64,000 nucleotides of DNA from NCBI RefSeq assembly GCF_000717345.1, contig NZ_JNZA01000024.1:1-64000 (forward strand), given 5' to 3'. Positions 1 to 9,030 of the stretch are shown one piece after another. This DNA comes from Streptomyces lydicus. GTDB lineage: Bacteria; Actinomycetota; Actinomycetes; Streptomycetales; Streptomycetaceae. Each line of letters begins with the position of its first letter. The first letter of the stretch is position 1. The notes under the pieces were generated by a model. That model did not search any database. It saw only the letters and a program-made list of their open reading frames with translations, and was not told the DNA's origin. The position numbers were made by a program, and so were the translations under genes.

Positions 1-169
1 GGTTGGGGCGGGGCCCCGGGGGGAGGGGAAAAGGAGAACAGGCCCCGCCGCAGCCCCCGCCGCCCCCTCCGCCGCAGCCCCCCGCGGCTCCGCGATCGGC
101 GGATGGCGTGGGACGGAATAGGGTGGTGGGCGACTGGATGTTCATGCCCCCGCCGAGGAGCCACCCGCC

Positions 170-925
170 GTGTCTGACCCGCTGCGCCCGCGCGCATCCC
201 TTCGTACCGCCGTGGTCTGGGAGGTCCTCAAGGACGCCCTGGAGCGCCGGGTCAAAGCCGCCGGGCGCGACGCCCTCGACGTCCTCGACACCGGCGGCGG
301 CTCCGGCAACTTCGCCGTGCCCGTCGCCCGCCTCGGCCACCGCGTCACCGTCGTCGACCCCAGCCCCAACGCCCTCTTCGCCCTGGAGCGCCGGGCCGCG
401 GAGGCCGGCGTCGCCGACCGGGTGCGCGCGGTGCAGGGCGACGCCCACGGCCTGTTCGACGTCGTGGAGCGCGGCGGCTACGACGCGGTGCTCTGCCACG
501 GCGTCCTGGAGTACGTCGACGACCCGGCCGAAGGCGTCCGCAACGCCGCCGACGCGCTGCGCCCGGCCGGCACCCTCAGCCTGCTCGCGGCCGGCCTGGG
601 CGGCGCCGTGCTCGCCCGCGCCCTCGCCGGCCACTTCACCGAGGCCCACCGGGCCCTCACCGACCCCGCGGGCCGCTGGGGCGAGGGCGACCCGATGCCC
701 CGCCGGTTCACCGCCGAGCAGCTCCAGGAGCTGGTCTCCGCCACCGGCTTGGAGGTCGGCGCCGTCCACGGCGTACGGGTCTTCGCCGACCTGGTCCCCG
801 GCGTGCTGGTCGACACCGAGCCGGGCGCCGTCGACGCGCTGCTGAAACTGGAGGCGGCCGCCGCCGAGCAGCCCGCGTTCCACTCCGTGGCCACGCAGCT
901 CCACGTCCTCGCGGAGCGCGACTGA
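170..925 (+). CDS. SAM-dependent methyltransferase, class I
   Basis: Predicted 251-residue cytosolic methyltransferase; substrate unknown. The N-terminal half carries a Rossmann SAM-binding fold: a glycine-rich motif I (DVLDTGGGSGNFAVPVA, about residues 37-53) followed by an acidic strand end (VVDPSPN, about 62-68) and a VQGDAHGL segment. The C-terminal part has the long helical region usual for class I enzymes. The GTG start has a gagga-type ribosome site just upstream and fits the beginning of the conserved sequence. A neighbouring methyltransferase at this edge of the dcw region is usual in Streptomyces, but nothing here ties it to cell wall synthesis. Family call is firm; role is not. Confidence 0.85.
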   Translation: MSDPLRPRASLRTAVVWEVLKDALERRVKAAGRDALDVLDTGGGSGNFAVPVARLGHRVTVVDPSPNALFALERRAAEAGVADRVRAVQGDAHGLFDVVERGGYDAVLCHGVLEYVDDPAEGVRNAADALRPAGTLSLLAAGLGGAVLARALAGHFTEAHRALTDPAGRWGEGDPMPRRFTAEQLQELVSATGLEVGAVHGVRVFADLVPGVLVDTEPGAVDALLKLEAAAAEQPAFHSVATQLHVLAERD

Positions 926-1104
926 CCCACGCGGCACACACGGCTACCGCGTGCAGTCGGCCACAGGCCACCCGATCAGCCCCTTCGCCCCGTATGATCG
1001 GGGTACGACGTTCCGGCATGACGGACAGGCGGGTGGGGAATGCAGGCAGCATCACCACCGGCCGCTGCGGCGGCCCGGACAGTGAACTGGCGTCGAGGGG
1101 CGGG

Positions 1105-1133
1105 TTTCACGGGGGCGATTCCCTGCCTATCCT
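1105..1133 (+). promoter_or_regulatory. Candidate promoter of the DUF3040 gene
   Basis: TTTCAC at 1105-1110 and TATCCT at 1128-1133 are separated by 17 bases, close to the HrdB-type -35/-10 pattern, and lie about 50 bases before the GTG at 1187. A second -10-like TATGAT sits at 993-998 without a good -35. Sequence match only. Confidence 0.45.
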
Positions 1134-1186
1134 GAAAGGGTCGCACCCCGGTCGCCCCCCCCGCGACCGACGAGTAGGAGGACTCC

Positions 1187-1588
1187 GTGCCGCTCTCGGA
1201 GCACGAGCAGCGCATGCTCGAGCAAATGGAGCGAGCGCTGTACGCCGAAGATCCCAAGTTCGCGACAGCGCTTGAGGGAAGCGGGCTGCGTACGTACACC
1301 CGGCGACGGGTCTACCAAGCGGTCGCGGGCTTCCTGGTGGGTATCGCCCTGCTCATGGCCGGTATGGTCGCGCAGCAGATCTGGATCAGCGTGGTGGGCT
1401 TCCTCGTCATGCTCGGCTGCGCCGTGCTGGCGGTCACGGGATGGCGCAAAGCTCCGAAAGCCGGTGAGCAGCAGCCCGCCGGCGGACCGGGCGGACCGGC
1501 GCGTGGTCAGTCCAGGCAGCGCCGCTCGATGATGAACCGCATCGAGGACCGATGGCAGCGACGCCGGGACGAGCAACAAGGCCACTGA
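1187..1588 (+). CDS. DUF3040 small membrane protein
   Basis: A 133-residue protein of the actinobacterial DUF3040 family, function unknown. It begins with the family signature MPLSEHEQRMLEQMERALYA, followed by a short soluble helix (about 20-45) and two adjacent hydrophobic segments (about 48-68 and 70-90), then a Lys/Arg/Gln-rich cytoplasmic tail. The GTG start is supported by a strong GAGGAG-type ribosome site 7-12 bases upstream (taggaggactcc). It converges on the transglutaminase operon and ends just before a perfect hairpin. Typical length and organisation for the family. Confidence 0.85.
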   Translation: MPLSEHEQRMLEQMERALYAEDPKFATALEGSGLRTYTRRRVYQAVAGFLVGIALLMAGMVAQQIWISVVGFLVMLGCAVLAVTGWRKAPKAGEQQPAGGPGGPARGQSRQRRSMMNRIEDRWQRRRDEQQGH

Positions 1589-1644
1589 CGACGCCAGGGC
1601 CACCGAGCCGAAGGGCCGAGCGGGCCCCGGCTTTCTTCTTCTCC

Positions 1645-1683
1645 GTGTGGTGGCCGCCCGACAGGATCGGGCGGCCACCACAC
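1645..1683. terminator. Bidirectional hairpin terminator
   Basis: Perfect 17-bp inverted repeat (arm GTGTGGTGGCCGCCCGA, 1645-1661; complement 1667-1683) with a 5-base loop CAGGA. It lies between convergent genes ending at 1588 (+) and 1835 (-), so it can serve both. There is a pyrimidine-rich run (ctttcttcttctcc) before it, which would be the tail for the - strand transcript. Confidence 0.75.
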
Positions 1684-1686
1684 GTG

Positions 1687-1748
1687 TGTCCGGCCGGTAC
1701 ACACTGTCCGGCCGGTACACACCACAGATTTGTCCGGCGGTACGGTCC
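1687..1748. repeat. 18-bp tandem repeats with a palindromic core
   Basis: TGTCCGGCCGGTACACAC occurs twice back to back (1687-1704, 1705-1722), and a degenerate third copy (TGTCCGGCGGTACGGTCC) lies at 1731-1748. Each unit contains the palindrome CCGGCCGG. They lie between two convergent genes, directly beside the terminator, so a promoter-operator role is not obvious. Confidence 0.7.
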
Positions 1749-1834
1749 GGTCGCGCACCCGTAGGCGGTGCCTCGCCCCTCGCACGCCGAGCTGACGCCG
1801 GCCGCGCCGCCCCCGGTAAGGGGCCGGCCAGCCG

Positions 1835-4279
1835 TTACGCCCGCTGCCGCCCCGGGCGGAGGGCCGTCGTGGCCCGCCGTACCGAGGCGACCGGGCGGCT
1901 GGTGCGGAACCGGAGCAGCAGGGACGTCCAGCGGGCGGAGCAGGCCCAGCGGAGGCGGGCCGCGGAGCGCGGGGCCAGCCCGGCGCGGAGCCGTATGCCG
2001 CGGGTCGCGGCGGCCGCCAGCCCGGCCCGCACCCGCTGCACGTCGAGGGCCAGGCCGGTCGCCGGCCGGGGCTGCGGGGCGTACAGGACCTGTTCGACCG
2101 CTGCCGCGACCCGGTGTGCGGCAGCGGCCGCCTCCGGTTGCAGTTCTCCGATGCGAATGATCCGGGCCGCCGCGTTCCGCGGGGTGAGCGCGTCGTCCGG
2201 CAGGATGCCGAAGTCCCAGGCGGTGTCGAGCAGCTCGCGCCAGGCGGCGAGGGTGGCCGCCGCCCCGTCCCCCTCCCCGTCCACGCCGGCCTGTGCCATC
2301 CGCCGGGAGCGCGTGCGCAGCCGCCACAGCAACGGGACCGCGGGCAGCAGCAGAACGAGCAGGGCGGCCAGCGCGAGGGCGGCCACGGCCCAGGGTGACG
2401 TGCCGTCGTCCGAGGGGCGGGCACCGGACGCGGCCGGCAGCGCCGTGCACGTCGTCCCGGAGTCGGACCGCCGCTCGCCCGGGCCGCAGGAGGGCGCCGC
2501 GGTCGGCCCGTCCGACGGGGTCCGGGCCCGCGAGGGCGCCGGTGCCGGCCGGCCGGCGTGGTCGGGCTGCCCTGAGGTGTCCTGGTAGGCGTAATCCGGG
2601 ATACTGCCGCGGCTGGGGGTCGGTTCGAAGCGGGTCCAGCCGATGCCCTGGAAGTACAGCTCGGGCCAGGCGTGCGCGTCCCGGAGGCTGACCGAGGTCG
2701 TGCCGTCGGGCTGCTTGGTGCCGGGGGTGAAGCCGACCGCGACCCGGGCGGGGATGCCCAGGGTGCGGGCCATGGCCGCCATCGAGAACGAGAAGTGGAC
2801 GCAGAAGCCCTGCTTGTCCGTCAGGAAGCGGGCGATGGCCTGCGCACCGCTGCCCGCCCGCACGTCGGTGTTGTAGGTGAAGCCGCCGTAGAGCGCGAAC
2901 CAGTCCTGGAGCTTGACGGCCTTGGCGTACGCGGTCGGTGCGCCATGGGTGACCTGGCGGGCGGTGGACCGGACGATCCCGGGCAGCGAGTCGGGGACCT
3001 CGGTGTACTCCCGCAGCAGGTCCTCGGGCGGCGCCGGGGCCGCGGACAGCTGCCGTGGGGTGGGCCGGACCTGCAGGCTCTCGACCTGGTACTGGAGGCC
3101 GCGGGTGTTCTGTCCGCGGTCACCGACGAGCGTGCGGCCCTGGGGCTCGTAACGCCAGCGGCCGGAGATGTCCACCCGGGACGCCGGGTAGGGGAGCGGC
3201 AGCCAGTTCTGGGCGTACCATCCCGCGGTCGATATGGAGGTGTTGATCCGGGCGCGGTCGACCGTCGCGCTGAGGCCGGCCGGTTCGGGAAGCCGCTCGG
3301 GGACGTCGGTGACCGTGCGCTCGGACGGCTTCCAGCTCGCGCCGTCGAAGTGGTCGAGGGCGACGATCCGCAGATACAGATCGCGGGTGTCGGCGGCGGT
3401 GGTGCGGTAGTTGAGAACTTCCTTGTCCACGGGCTGGTTGAGGCTGTCCTGGAGCGACACCACGGGATTCACCGCGGAGATCGTGCCGCCTCCGCCGCCC
3501 GGGCCCGGGCCGCCCCCGGTGCGGGCGAGCAGCCCGCCCCCGAGGGAGGGCAGCGCGGCGGGCACCACCAGCGCGATGCCCAGCGCCAGGGCGCCGATCC
3601 GGCGGCCGGTACGGACCGGAGCCGGCGCCGGGCCGGCGTCCCCGAAGGGGAGGCCCTGGCCGTCCGGCCGGCCCGGTCCGGCGGTGGCGCCGAACACCCG
3701 GCCCCACTGGGAGAGCCGGTCGCGGCCCTCGGCCAGCAGGAGCAACAGATAGCCGGCCGCCGCGACCAGGAACCACCGCCAGCCCGCGCCGCCCTGCGAC
3801 AGCCCCGCCGCGACGGAGTACAGCGCCAGCAGCGGCAGCCCGGCCGGCGCGGCGCTGCGGTACGTGACCGCGACCGCGTCCACGATCAGGCCGATCACCA
3901 GCACCCCGGCGACCAGCAGCAGCCGGATGCCGGGGGTGACGGGGGCGGGAATGGCATACCGGCCGACGTCCTGGACACCGTCCCGCAGCAGCCGGCCGAA
4001 CTCCTCCACGGCGTCCGGCCCCGGCACCAGGCCGAGGATCGCCTCACCGGGCGCGAACAGGAACGTCAGCAGCACGACGGCGACCAGGACCTGCACGCCG
4101 ATGGTCAGCGGCCTGGCCAGGGGCACCCGGCGGGTCAGCGCTCCCGCGCCGGTCATCAGCGCCAGCAGGGCCGCCGCCTGGAACATCCAGCTGACCGGGT
4201 CCACCAGCGGCAGCAGCGCCCCGGCGGCACACAGGGTGGCCACCGTCGCGCACAGCGCCAGCCGCGCCCGGCCGCTCAT
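1835..4279 (-). CDS. Transglutaminase-like membrane protein (TgpA/DUF3488 type)
   Basis: An 814-residue integral membrane protein. The N-terminal third has about six hydrophobic helices. A large extracytoplasmic region follows, holding a transglutaminase-like cysteine protease fold with the catalytic core GFCVHFSFSMAAMARTLGIP (Cys), a downstream RDAHAWPELYF (His) and an Asp further on. A last transmembrane helix (WAVAALALAALLVLLLPAVPLLW) precedes a cytoplasmic DUF4129-like tail with EQVLYAPQP. ATG at 4279 is chosen because a GGAGG site precedes it by six bases and the protein then opens directly into the first helix; the reading frame stays open upstream inside the DUF58 gene. It is the last gene of the moxR-DUF58-transglutaminase set, whose substrate is unknown. 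Confidence 0.88.
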   Translation of the reverse strand: MSGRARLALCATVATLCAAGALLPLVDPVSWMFQAAALLALMTGAGALTRRVPLARPLTIGVQVLVAVVLLTFLFAPGEAILGLVPGPDAVEEFGRLLRDGVQDVGRYAIPAPVTPGIRLLLVAGVLVIGLIVDAVAVTYRSAAPAGLPLLALYSVAAGLSQGGAGWRWFLVAAAGYLLLLLAEGRDRLSQWGRVFGATAGPGRPDGQGLPFGDAGPAPAPVRTGRRIGALALGIALVVPAALPSLGGGLLARTGGGPGPGGGGGTISAVNPVVSLQDSLNQPVDKEVLNYRTTAADTRDLYLRIVALDHFDGASWKPSERTVTDVPERLPEPAGLSATVDRARINTSISTAGWYAQNWLPLPYPASRVDISGRWRYEPQGRTLVGDRGQNTRGLQYQVESLQVRPTPRQLSAAPAPPEDLLREYTEVPDSLPGIVRSTARQVTHGAPTAYAKAVKLQDWFALYGGFTYNTDVRAGSGAQAIARFLTDKQGFCVHFSFSMAAMARTLGIPARVAVGFTPGTKQPDGTTSVSLRDAHAWPELYFQGIGWTRFEPTPSRGSIPDYAYQDTSGQPDHAGRPAPAPSRARTPSDGPTAAPSCGPGERRSDSGTTCTALPAASGARPSDDGTSPWAVAALALAALLVLLLPAVPLLWRLRTRSRRMAQAGVDGEGDGAAATLAAWRELLDTAWDFGILPDDALTPRNAAARIIRIGELQPEAAAAAHRVAAAVEQVLYAPQPRPATGLALDVQRVRAGLAAAATRGIRLRAGLAPRSAARLRWACSARWTSLLLRFRTSRPVASVRRATTALRPGRQRA

Positions 4280-4349
4280 GCCTCCGCCCCGCTCCGGACC
4301 GGCCCGCCGCCGGGCACCTCCGTGCCGTGCACCGGCCCCACGCTCCCCT

Positions 4350-5747
4350 TCATGACCGTCCCCCCGCCGCCGTCCACGAGACGCCGTCCTCCGCCGCCCC
4401 GCTCCCTTCCCCCGCCCGTTCGCCCGCCCCCGCCTGGTCCGCCGCCGTCCGCCACAGGTCGGTGAGCGAGTCCCCGGGAGCCACCGGGAGGGCCGTCCAG
4501 CCCGCCCGCCGCAGCAGCCGCAGACGCTCGGCCACCGGGACCTGACCGGTGGCGAACCTGATGCCACCGGGGCCGCGGTGCCAGGAGTCGCCGTCCAGGA
4601 CGAAGGCGATCGCCGCACCGCTGCGCCGGCGCATCTGCCCGGCGACCGCGGCCTGCTCCTCGTCCAGATCGCCGAAGAAGGCGACCAGCAGTCCTTCGCC
4701 GCCGCCCCGCAGCACGTCGTAGGCCGCCGCGAGCCCCTCCTCCTCGGAGTGCTCCACGACGGCGAGGGCGTCCAGCAGCAGGCCCGCGGCGTCGGCGGAC
4801 TCCGTCCCGCCCGCGCCGCCGCCGGCACCGTCGGGGCCCGGCACGGAGGTGCCGGTGTCGGTCAGCAGCCGGACCGAGAAGCCACGCTCCAGAAGGTGCG
4901 CCGCGGCCGAGGCGGCGGCCGCCACCGCCCACTCGAAGGCCGAGTCGGGGCCGCTACCGGGGTGCGCGGTGTCGCGGGTGTCGAGCAGGACCGTGCAGCG
5001 CGCCTTCTGCGGCTGCTCCTCCCGGCGGACCATCAGCTCGCCGTGGCGCGCCGTGGACCGCCAGTGGATCCGGCGCAGGTCGTCGCCGTGCCGGTAGCCG
5101 CGGGGGATGACGTCGTCGTCGCCGGCCAGCGCCAGCGAGCGCTGCCGCCCGTCGCCGTACCCGGCCGTCTCGCCGGCCAGCCGGACCGCCGGGAGCGGCT
5201 CCACCCGCGGCACCACCGTCAGGGTGTCGGAGGAGCTGAAGGAGCGGGTCAGCTCGCACATGCCGAACGGGTCGGACAGCCGCAGCTGGAGCGGCCCCAG
5301 CCGGTAGCGGCCGCGCAGGTCGGAGCGGACGCGGTACGACACCTCGCGGTGGCCGCCGGCCTCGACCCGGTCCAGGACGAAGCGCGGGCGCGGCCCGAGG
5401 ATGTACGGCACCCGGTCCTGGAGCATCAGCACGCCGGTGGGCAGCCGGGAGACGTTCTCCATCCGCAGCTGCACCCGGGACTCGGCGGCGGCCGGCACCC
5501 GGGCGGGGGAGAGCGTACGGCCGGCGGCGACGCGGTAGCGGGTGCGGTGCAGGACCAGGACGCACACCAGCGGCAGCGCCGCCAGCAGCAGTCCGACCCG
5601 CAGCAGATCCGGCTGCCCGAGGACGTACGAGCACACCGCGGCGGCGATCCCGGCGGCCAGGAACGACCTGCCGCGCGTGGTCAGCCCGCCGAGGGCCGCC
5701 CGCAGCCCGCCCGGCTCCGGTGTCGCCTCGCTCCCCCCTCCGCTCAT
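4350..5747 (-). CDS. DUF58 domain protein
   Basis: A 465-residue protein with two N-terminal membrane helices (about residues 20-60) and the DUF58 region, including the hallmark GYRHGDDLRRIHWRSTARHG (a vWA-like fold is usual for this C-terminal part). Its ATG overlaps the stop of the MoxR gene by one base (TGATG), showing translational coupling. In this family the MoxR ATPase, the DUF58 protein and the transglutaminase membrane protein are co-encoded and thought to act as a chaperone-like or envelope-related complex; the substrate is not known. A longer reading frame starts at 5792 but would lie inside moxR. Confidence 0.88.
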   Translation of the reverse strand: MSGGGSEATPEPGGLRAALGGLTTRGRSFLAAGIAAAVCSYVLGQPDLLRVGLLLAALPLVCVLVLHRTRYRVAAGRTLSPARVPAAAESRVQLRMENVSRLPTGVLMLQDRVPYILGPRPRFVLDRVEAGGHREVSYRVRSDLRGRYRLGPLQLRLSDPFGMCELTRSFSSSDTLTVVPRVEPLPAVRLAGETAGYGDGRQRSLALAGDDDVIPRGYRHGDDLRRIHWRSTARHGELMVRREEQPQKARCTVLLDTRDTAHPGSGPDSAFEWAVAAAASAAAHLLERGFSVRLLTDTGTSVPGPDGAGGGAGGTESADAAGLLLDALAVVEHSEEEGLAAAYDVLRGGGEGLLVAFFGDLDEEQAAVAGQMRRRSGAAIAFVLDGDSWHRGPGGIRFATGQVPVAERLRLLRRAGWTALPVAPGDSLTDLWRTAADQAGAGERAGEGSGAAEDGVSWTAAGGRS

Positions 5748-6766
5748 CACAGCCCCCGTACCCCCGGCGGCTGCCGGCCGTGGGTCCGCCACGGCTGCGC
5801 GGCGGGCTCGGGGACCGGGACCCGCCGCAGGATCTCCAGCACGATCTGTTCGGCGGTGCGGCGGTTCAACTGCGCCTGGGCGGTGGGCAGCAGACGGTGC
5901 GCGAGCACCGCCACCGCCAGCGACTGGAGGTCGTCCGGCAGGACGTACTCCCGCCCCAGCAGCGCCGCGGAAGCCTTGGCGGCACGCACCAGATGCAGGG
6001 TCGCCCGCGGGGACGCGCCGAGCCGCAGCTCGGGGTGGCTGCGGGTGGCCGCCACCAGGTCGACGGCGTATCTGCGCACCGTGTCGGCGACATGCACCTC
6101 GCGCACCGCGTCGATCAGCTTGACGATGTCATGGGCGTGCGCCACCGGCTGGAGGTCGTCGAGCGGCGAGGCGCCGCCGTGCACGTCCAGCATCTGCAGC
6201 TCGGCCGCCGGGCTGGGATAGCCGATCGACACCCGCGCCATGAAGCGGTCCCGCTGCGCCTCGGGGAGCGGATAGGTGCCCTCCATCTCCACCGGGTTCT
6301 GGGTGGCGACGACCATGAACGGGCTGGGCAGCTCGTGGGTCTGCCCGTCCATCGTGACCTGGCGCTCCTCCATGGACTCCAGGAGCGCGGACTGGGTCTT
6401 GGGCGAGGCGCGGTTGATCTCGTCGCCGATGACGATCTGGGAGAAGATCGCGCCGGGCTTGAACTCGAAGTCCCGCCGCTGCTGGTCGAAGATGCTGACG
6501 CCGGTGATGTCGGAGGGCAGCAGGTCGGGGGTGAACTGGATGCGCCGCACCGAGCAGTCGATGGAGCGGGCCAGCGCCTTGGCGAGCATGGTCTTGCCGA
6601 CGCCCGGCACGTCCTCGATCAGCAGGTGCCCCTCGGCCAGCAGCACGGTCAGCGCGAGCCGTACGACCTCCGGCTTGCCCTCGATGACGCTCTCCACCGA
6701 CCGGTGCACCCGCTCCGCGGTGGTGGTCAGATCTCCAAGGCTCGCTCGTTCGTCATACGTCGTCAC
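5747..6766 (-). CDS. MoxR-family AAA+ ATPase
   Basis: A 339-residue cytosolic AAA+ protein. Walker A is DVPGVGKTMLA (about residues 52-62), Walker B is IVIGDEINRASPKTQ, and the sensor 1 region FMVVATQNPVEMEGTYPLPEAQ is the typical MoxR/RavA signature. The C-terminal lid domain ends with LRRVPVPEP. GTG at 6766 is preferred to the upstream ATG because GAGGAGG lies seven bases before it and the protein then starts at the usual place (MTTYDERASL). First gene of the operon with DUF58 and the transglutaminase. It likely remodels or activates a vWA-type partner, as in characterised MoxR systems. Confidence 0.9.
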   Translation of the reverse strand: MTTYDERASLGDLTTTAERVHRSVESVIEGKPEVVRLALTVLLAEGHLLIEDVPGVGKTMLAKALARSIDCSVRRIQFTPDLLPSDITGVSIFDQQRRDFEFKPGAIFSQIVIGDEINRASPKTQSALLESMEERQVTMDGQTHELPSPFMVVATQNPVEMEGTYPLPEAQRDRFMARVSIGYPSPAAELQMLDVHGGASPLDDLQPVAHAHDIVKLIDAVREVHVADTVRRYAVDLVAATRSHPELRLGASPRATLHLVRAAKASAALLGREYVLPDDLQSLAVAVLAHRLLPTAQAQLNRRTAEQIVLEILRRVPVPEPAAQPWRTHGRQPPGVRGL

Positions 6767-6995
6767 TCGGCCCTCCTCGGCCCTGTGCTGCGGGCCGATG
6801 CCCCCTCTGTGGACCCGGCCCCTCCCCGAAAGCGCCGAGCCCGGCCACGGCCGGGACGACGTCACCCACGCATTCTTGCCGCCCGCGCGGCTTCGCGTCA
6901 TGGCCTGTGGATAACTCACAAGGTTCCGGCCGGGCCTTCCCGGCGAACCCGGCTTTTCGGGCCGGCCCGTACGTCAGCCGGGCCGGCCCCGCAGG

Positions 6996-7556
6996 TCAGC
7001 CCTGGGGATCGATCTCCCGCAGCAGACCCGTCTTCACGTCGAACACGAAACCGCGGACGTCGTCGGTGTGCAGCAGGAAGGGCGAGGTGCGCACCCGCTG
7101 CATGGACTGCCGTACGTCCTCGTCGAGGTCCTTGAACGCCTCGACCGCCCAGGTCGGACGCTGGCCGACCTCGGCCGCCAGGTCGTGCCGGAAGTCCTCG
7201 GTCAGGCTGAGCAGTCCGCACCCGGTGTGGTGGATGAGGACGACCGAGCGGGTGCCGAGCGCACGCTGGCTGATGGTCAGCGAACGGATGATGTCGTCGG
7301 TCACCACACCGCCCGCGTTGCGGATGGTGTGGCAGTCGCCGAGCTCGAGACCGAGGGCGGCGTGCAGGTCGATACGGGCGTCCATGCAGGACACCACGGC
7401 GACCTTGCGGACCGGCCGGGCGTCCATTCCGGGGTCGGTGAAATCGGCGGCATAGCGCTGGTTCGCCTCGACGAGACGATCAATGACCGCCTCTCCGGTG
7501 CGGTCCTCGGCGCTGTCGGCGGACGGGGGCAGCGGCTGCGAAGCAGGTATGGGCAT
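6996..7556 (-). CDS. Beta-class carbonic anhydrase
   Basis: A 186-residue zinc enzyme that interconverts CO2 and bicarbonate. The zinc ligands are visible: Cys57 in CMDAR (with the Asp59-Arg61 dyad), then His110 and Cys113 in HHTGCG. The length matches the short actinobacterial beta class. It is divergent from rsmH and lies where many other bacteria carry mraZ. The ATG at 7556 has only a poor ribosome site upstream, so the start is less certain than the family. Possible roles are pH balance and bicarbonate supply to carboxylases; nothing links it directly to the dcw genes. Confidence 0.92.
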   Translation of the reverse strand: MPIPASQPLPPSADSAEDRTGEAVIDRLVEANQRYAADFTDPGMDARPVRKVAVVSCMDARIDLHAALGLELGDCHTIRNAGGVVTDDIIRSLTISQRALGTRSVVLIHHTGCGLLSLTEDFRHDLAAEVGQRPTWAVEAFKDLDEDVRQSMQRVRTSPFLLHTDDVRGFVFDVKTGLLREIDPQG

Positions 7557-7725
7557 GCATTCACGGTAATAGTTCAGCGCCCTTTCAGCTGCACAGCAGG
7601 CCGGGCATAGGGGGCAACATCACTCCTTGTGAGGTAATGCACAGGCCCGCGTGCCCGCCGTCCGGGTGAGACGACCGCCGGAATGCCCCTCGAAAAGCCG
7701 TCGCAGGACGCGCGCGACCAGTTGA

Positions 7726-7753
7726 TTGACCGGGCCAGCCGGTGGACTAAAGT
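7726..7753 (+). promoter_or_regulatory. Candidate promoter of the dcw operon (before rsmH)
   Basis: TTGACC (7726-7731) and TAAAGT (7748-7753) with a 16-base spacer fit an HrdB-like promoter about 300 bases before rsmH. The 500-base gap 7557-8058 otherwise holds the divergent start of the carbonic anhydrase, a long GC-rich leader and a short ORF that ends on the rsmH start. No mraZ gene is present in it. Confidence 0.5.
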
Positions 7754-7978
7754 GGCGCGAAGTGGGAGGCGTGACGCTCTCCTTGGAAACCGGATTCCTC
7801 GCGTGCGCGCACCGTACGTACGGCTCGGCCTCCTCCCGCTCCCATGGTTTTCCGACGTCACTTCCCCGTCGCCGGAGGGCCACTTCCCCTTCAGAGCGGG
7901 CGGGGACCAAGCGGTACGTGCGGCACCCCCCAGCCAGCGGCCGGGGACCCACCCGCCGCCCCAGCATTCGGAAGGCAT

Positions 7979-8062
7979 ATGAGCGAGCGCAGCGAGCGAA
8001 TCGGAAAGAGGTGCGCGCTCTGCGAAGGCAAGCCCGCCGAACGCAGTGAGGCCGGCGCATGA
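7979..8062 (+). CDS. Short ORF overlapping rsmH (SERSER repeat)
   Basis: A 27-codon ORF beginning [17 protein letters not shown], whose TGA overlaps the rsmH ATG (ATGA). GGAAGG lies only three bases before the ATG, so translation is uncertain. The DNA encoding MSERSERI (agcgagcgcagcgagcgaat) is internally repetitive and resembles a short sequence that I recall recurring before genes in actinobacterial genomes. It may be a mobile-type repeat rather than a gene, or a coupled leader peptide. It contains a CxxC. Confidence 0.35.
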   Translation: MSERSERIGKRCALCEGKPAERSEAGA

Positions 8063-9030
8063 GCAGTAACACCCGCCACGTACCCGTCATGCTCCAGCGG
8101 TGTCTGGACATGCTCGCCCCCGCGCTCGCCGAGCCCGGCGCGGTCGTCGTCGACTGCACGCTCGGCCTCGGAGGCCACAGCGAGGCGCTGCTCTCCACCT
8201 TCCCCGCGGCCCGGCTGATCGCCCTCGACCGCGACCCGGCCGCCCTGAAGCTCGCCGGGGAGCGGCTCGCCCCGTACGGCGAGCGCGCCACTCTGGTGCA
8301 CGCCGTCTACGACGAGCTCCCCGAGGTCCTCGACCGGCTCGGGACCCCGCGCGTCCAAGGCGTCCTGTTCGACCTCGGCGTCTCGTCCATGCAGCTCGAC
8401 GAGGCCGACCGCGGTTTCGCGTACGCCCAGGACGCCCCGCTGGACATGCGGATGGACCAGAGCACCGGCATCAGCGCCGCCGACGTCCTCAACACCTACG
8501 CCCCCGGTGAGCTGGTCCGCATCCTGCGCTCCTACGGGGAGGAGAAGCAGGCCAAGCGGATCGTCGAGGCGGTCGTCCGCGAGCGCGCCAAGGAGCCGTT
8601 CACGAACAGCGCCCGGCTGGTCGAGCTGATCCGCGACGCGCTGCCGCAGGCCGCCAAGCGCACCGGCGGCAACCCCGCCAAGCGCACCTTCCAGGCGCTG
8701 CGGATCGAGGTGAACGGCGAGCTGGCGAGCGTGGAGCGCGCGATCCCGGCCGCCGTCAAGGCGCTCGCGGTCGGTGGCCGGGTCGCCGTGCTCTCGTACC
8801 ACTCCCTGGAGGACCGCCTGGTCAAGCAGGTCTTCGCGGCCGGTGCGAGCAACACCGCGCCGCCCGGCCTGCCGGTCGTGCCCGAGCGCTACCAGCCGCG
8901 GCTCAAGCTGCTGACCCGCGGTGCGGAACTCCCCACGGAGGAGGAGATCGCCGAGAACCGCCGCGCCGCCCCCGCCCGGCTGCGCGGCGCGGAGCGGATC
9001 CGCGAGGACGTCGAGGGCGGCCGCGCGTGA
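8059..9030 (+). CDS. rsmH: 16S rRNA m4C1402 methyltransferase RsmH (MraW)
   Basis: A 323-residue enzyme that N4-methylates C1402 of 16S rRNA with SAM. The N-terminal motif [13 protein letters not shown], the SAM-binding [17 protein letters not shown] (about residues 28-44), [17 protein letters not shown] and the C-terminal [12 protein letters not shown] are all family hallmarks. Full length. It opens the dcw cluster and overlaps ftsL by four bases (GTGA), so the two are translated together. Confidence 0.97.
   Translation: MSSNTRHVPVMLQRCLDMLAPALAEPGAVVVDCTLGLGGHSEALLSTFPAARLIALDRDPAALKLAGERLAPYGERATLVHAVYDELPEVLDRLGTPRVQGVLFDLGVSSMQLDEADRGFAYAQDAPLDMRMDQSTGISAADVLNTYAPGELVRILRSYGEEKQAKRIVEAVVRERAKEPFTNSARLVELIRDALPQAAKRTGGNPAKRTFQALRIEVNGELASVERAIPAAVKALAVGGRVAVLSYHSLEDRLVKQVFAAGASNTAPPGLPVVPERYQPRLKLLTRGAELPTEEEIAENRRAAPARLRGAERIREDVEGGRA

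Noticed and set aside
3..845. Long + strand ORF of 280 codons overlapping the methyltransferase in another frame
   Set aside because: Low-complexity Pro/Ser/Arg translation typical of a shadow frame in high-GC DNA; the methyltransferase frame has clear SAM motifs.
7771..8049. A 93-codon GTG ORF in the leader of rsmH, same frame as a longer one from 7726
   Set aside because: The GGGAGG is only one base from the GTG, the product is Arg/Ser-rich without motifs, and it overlaps the candidate promoter start.
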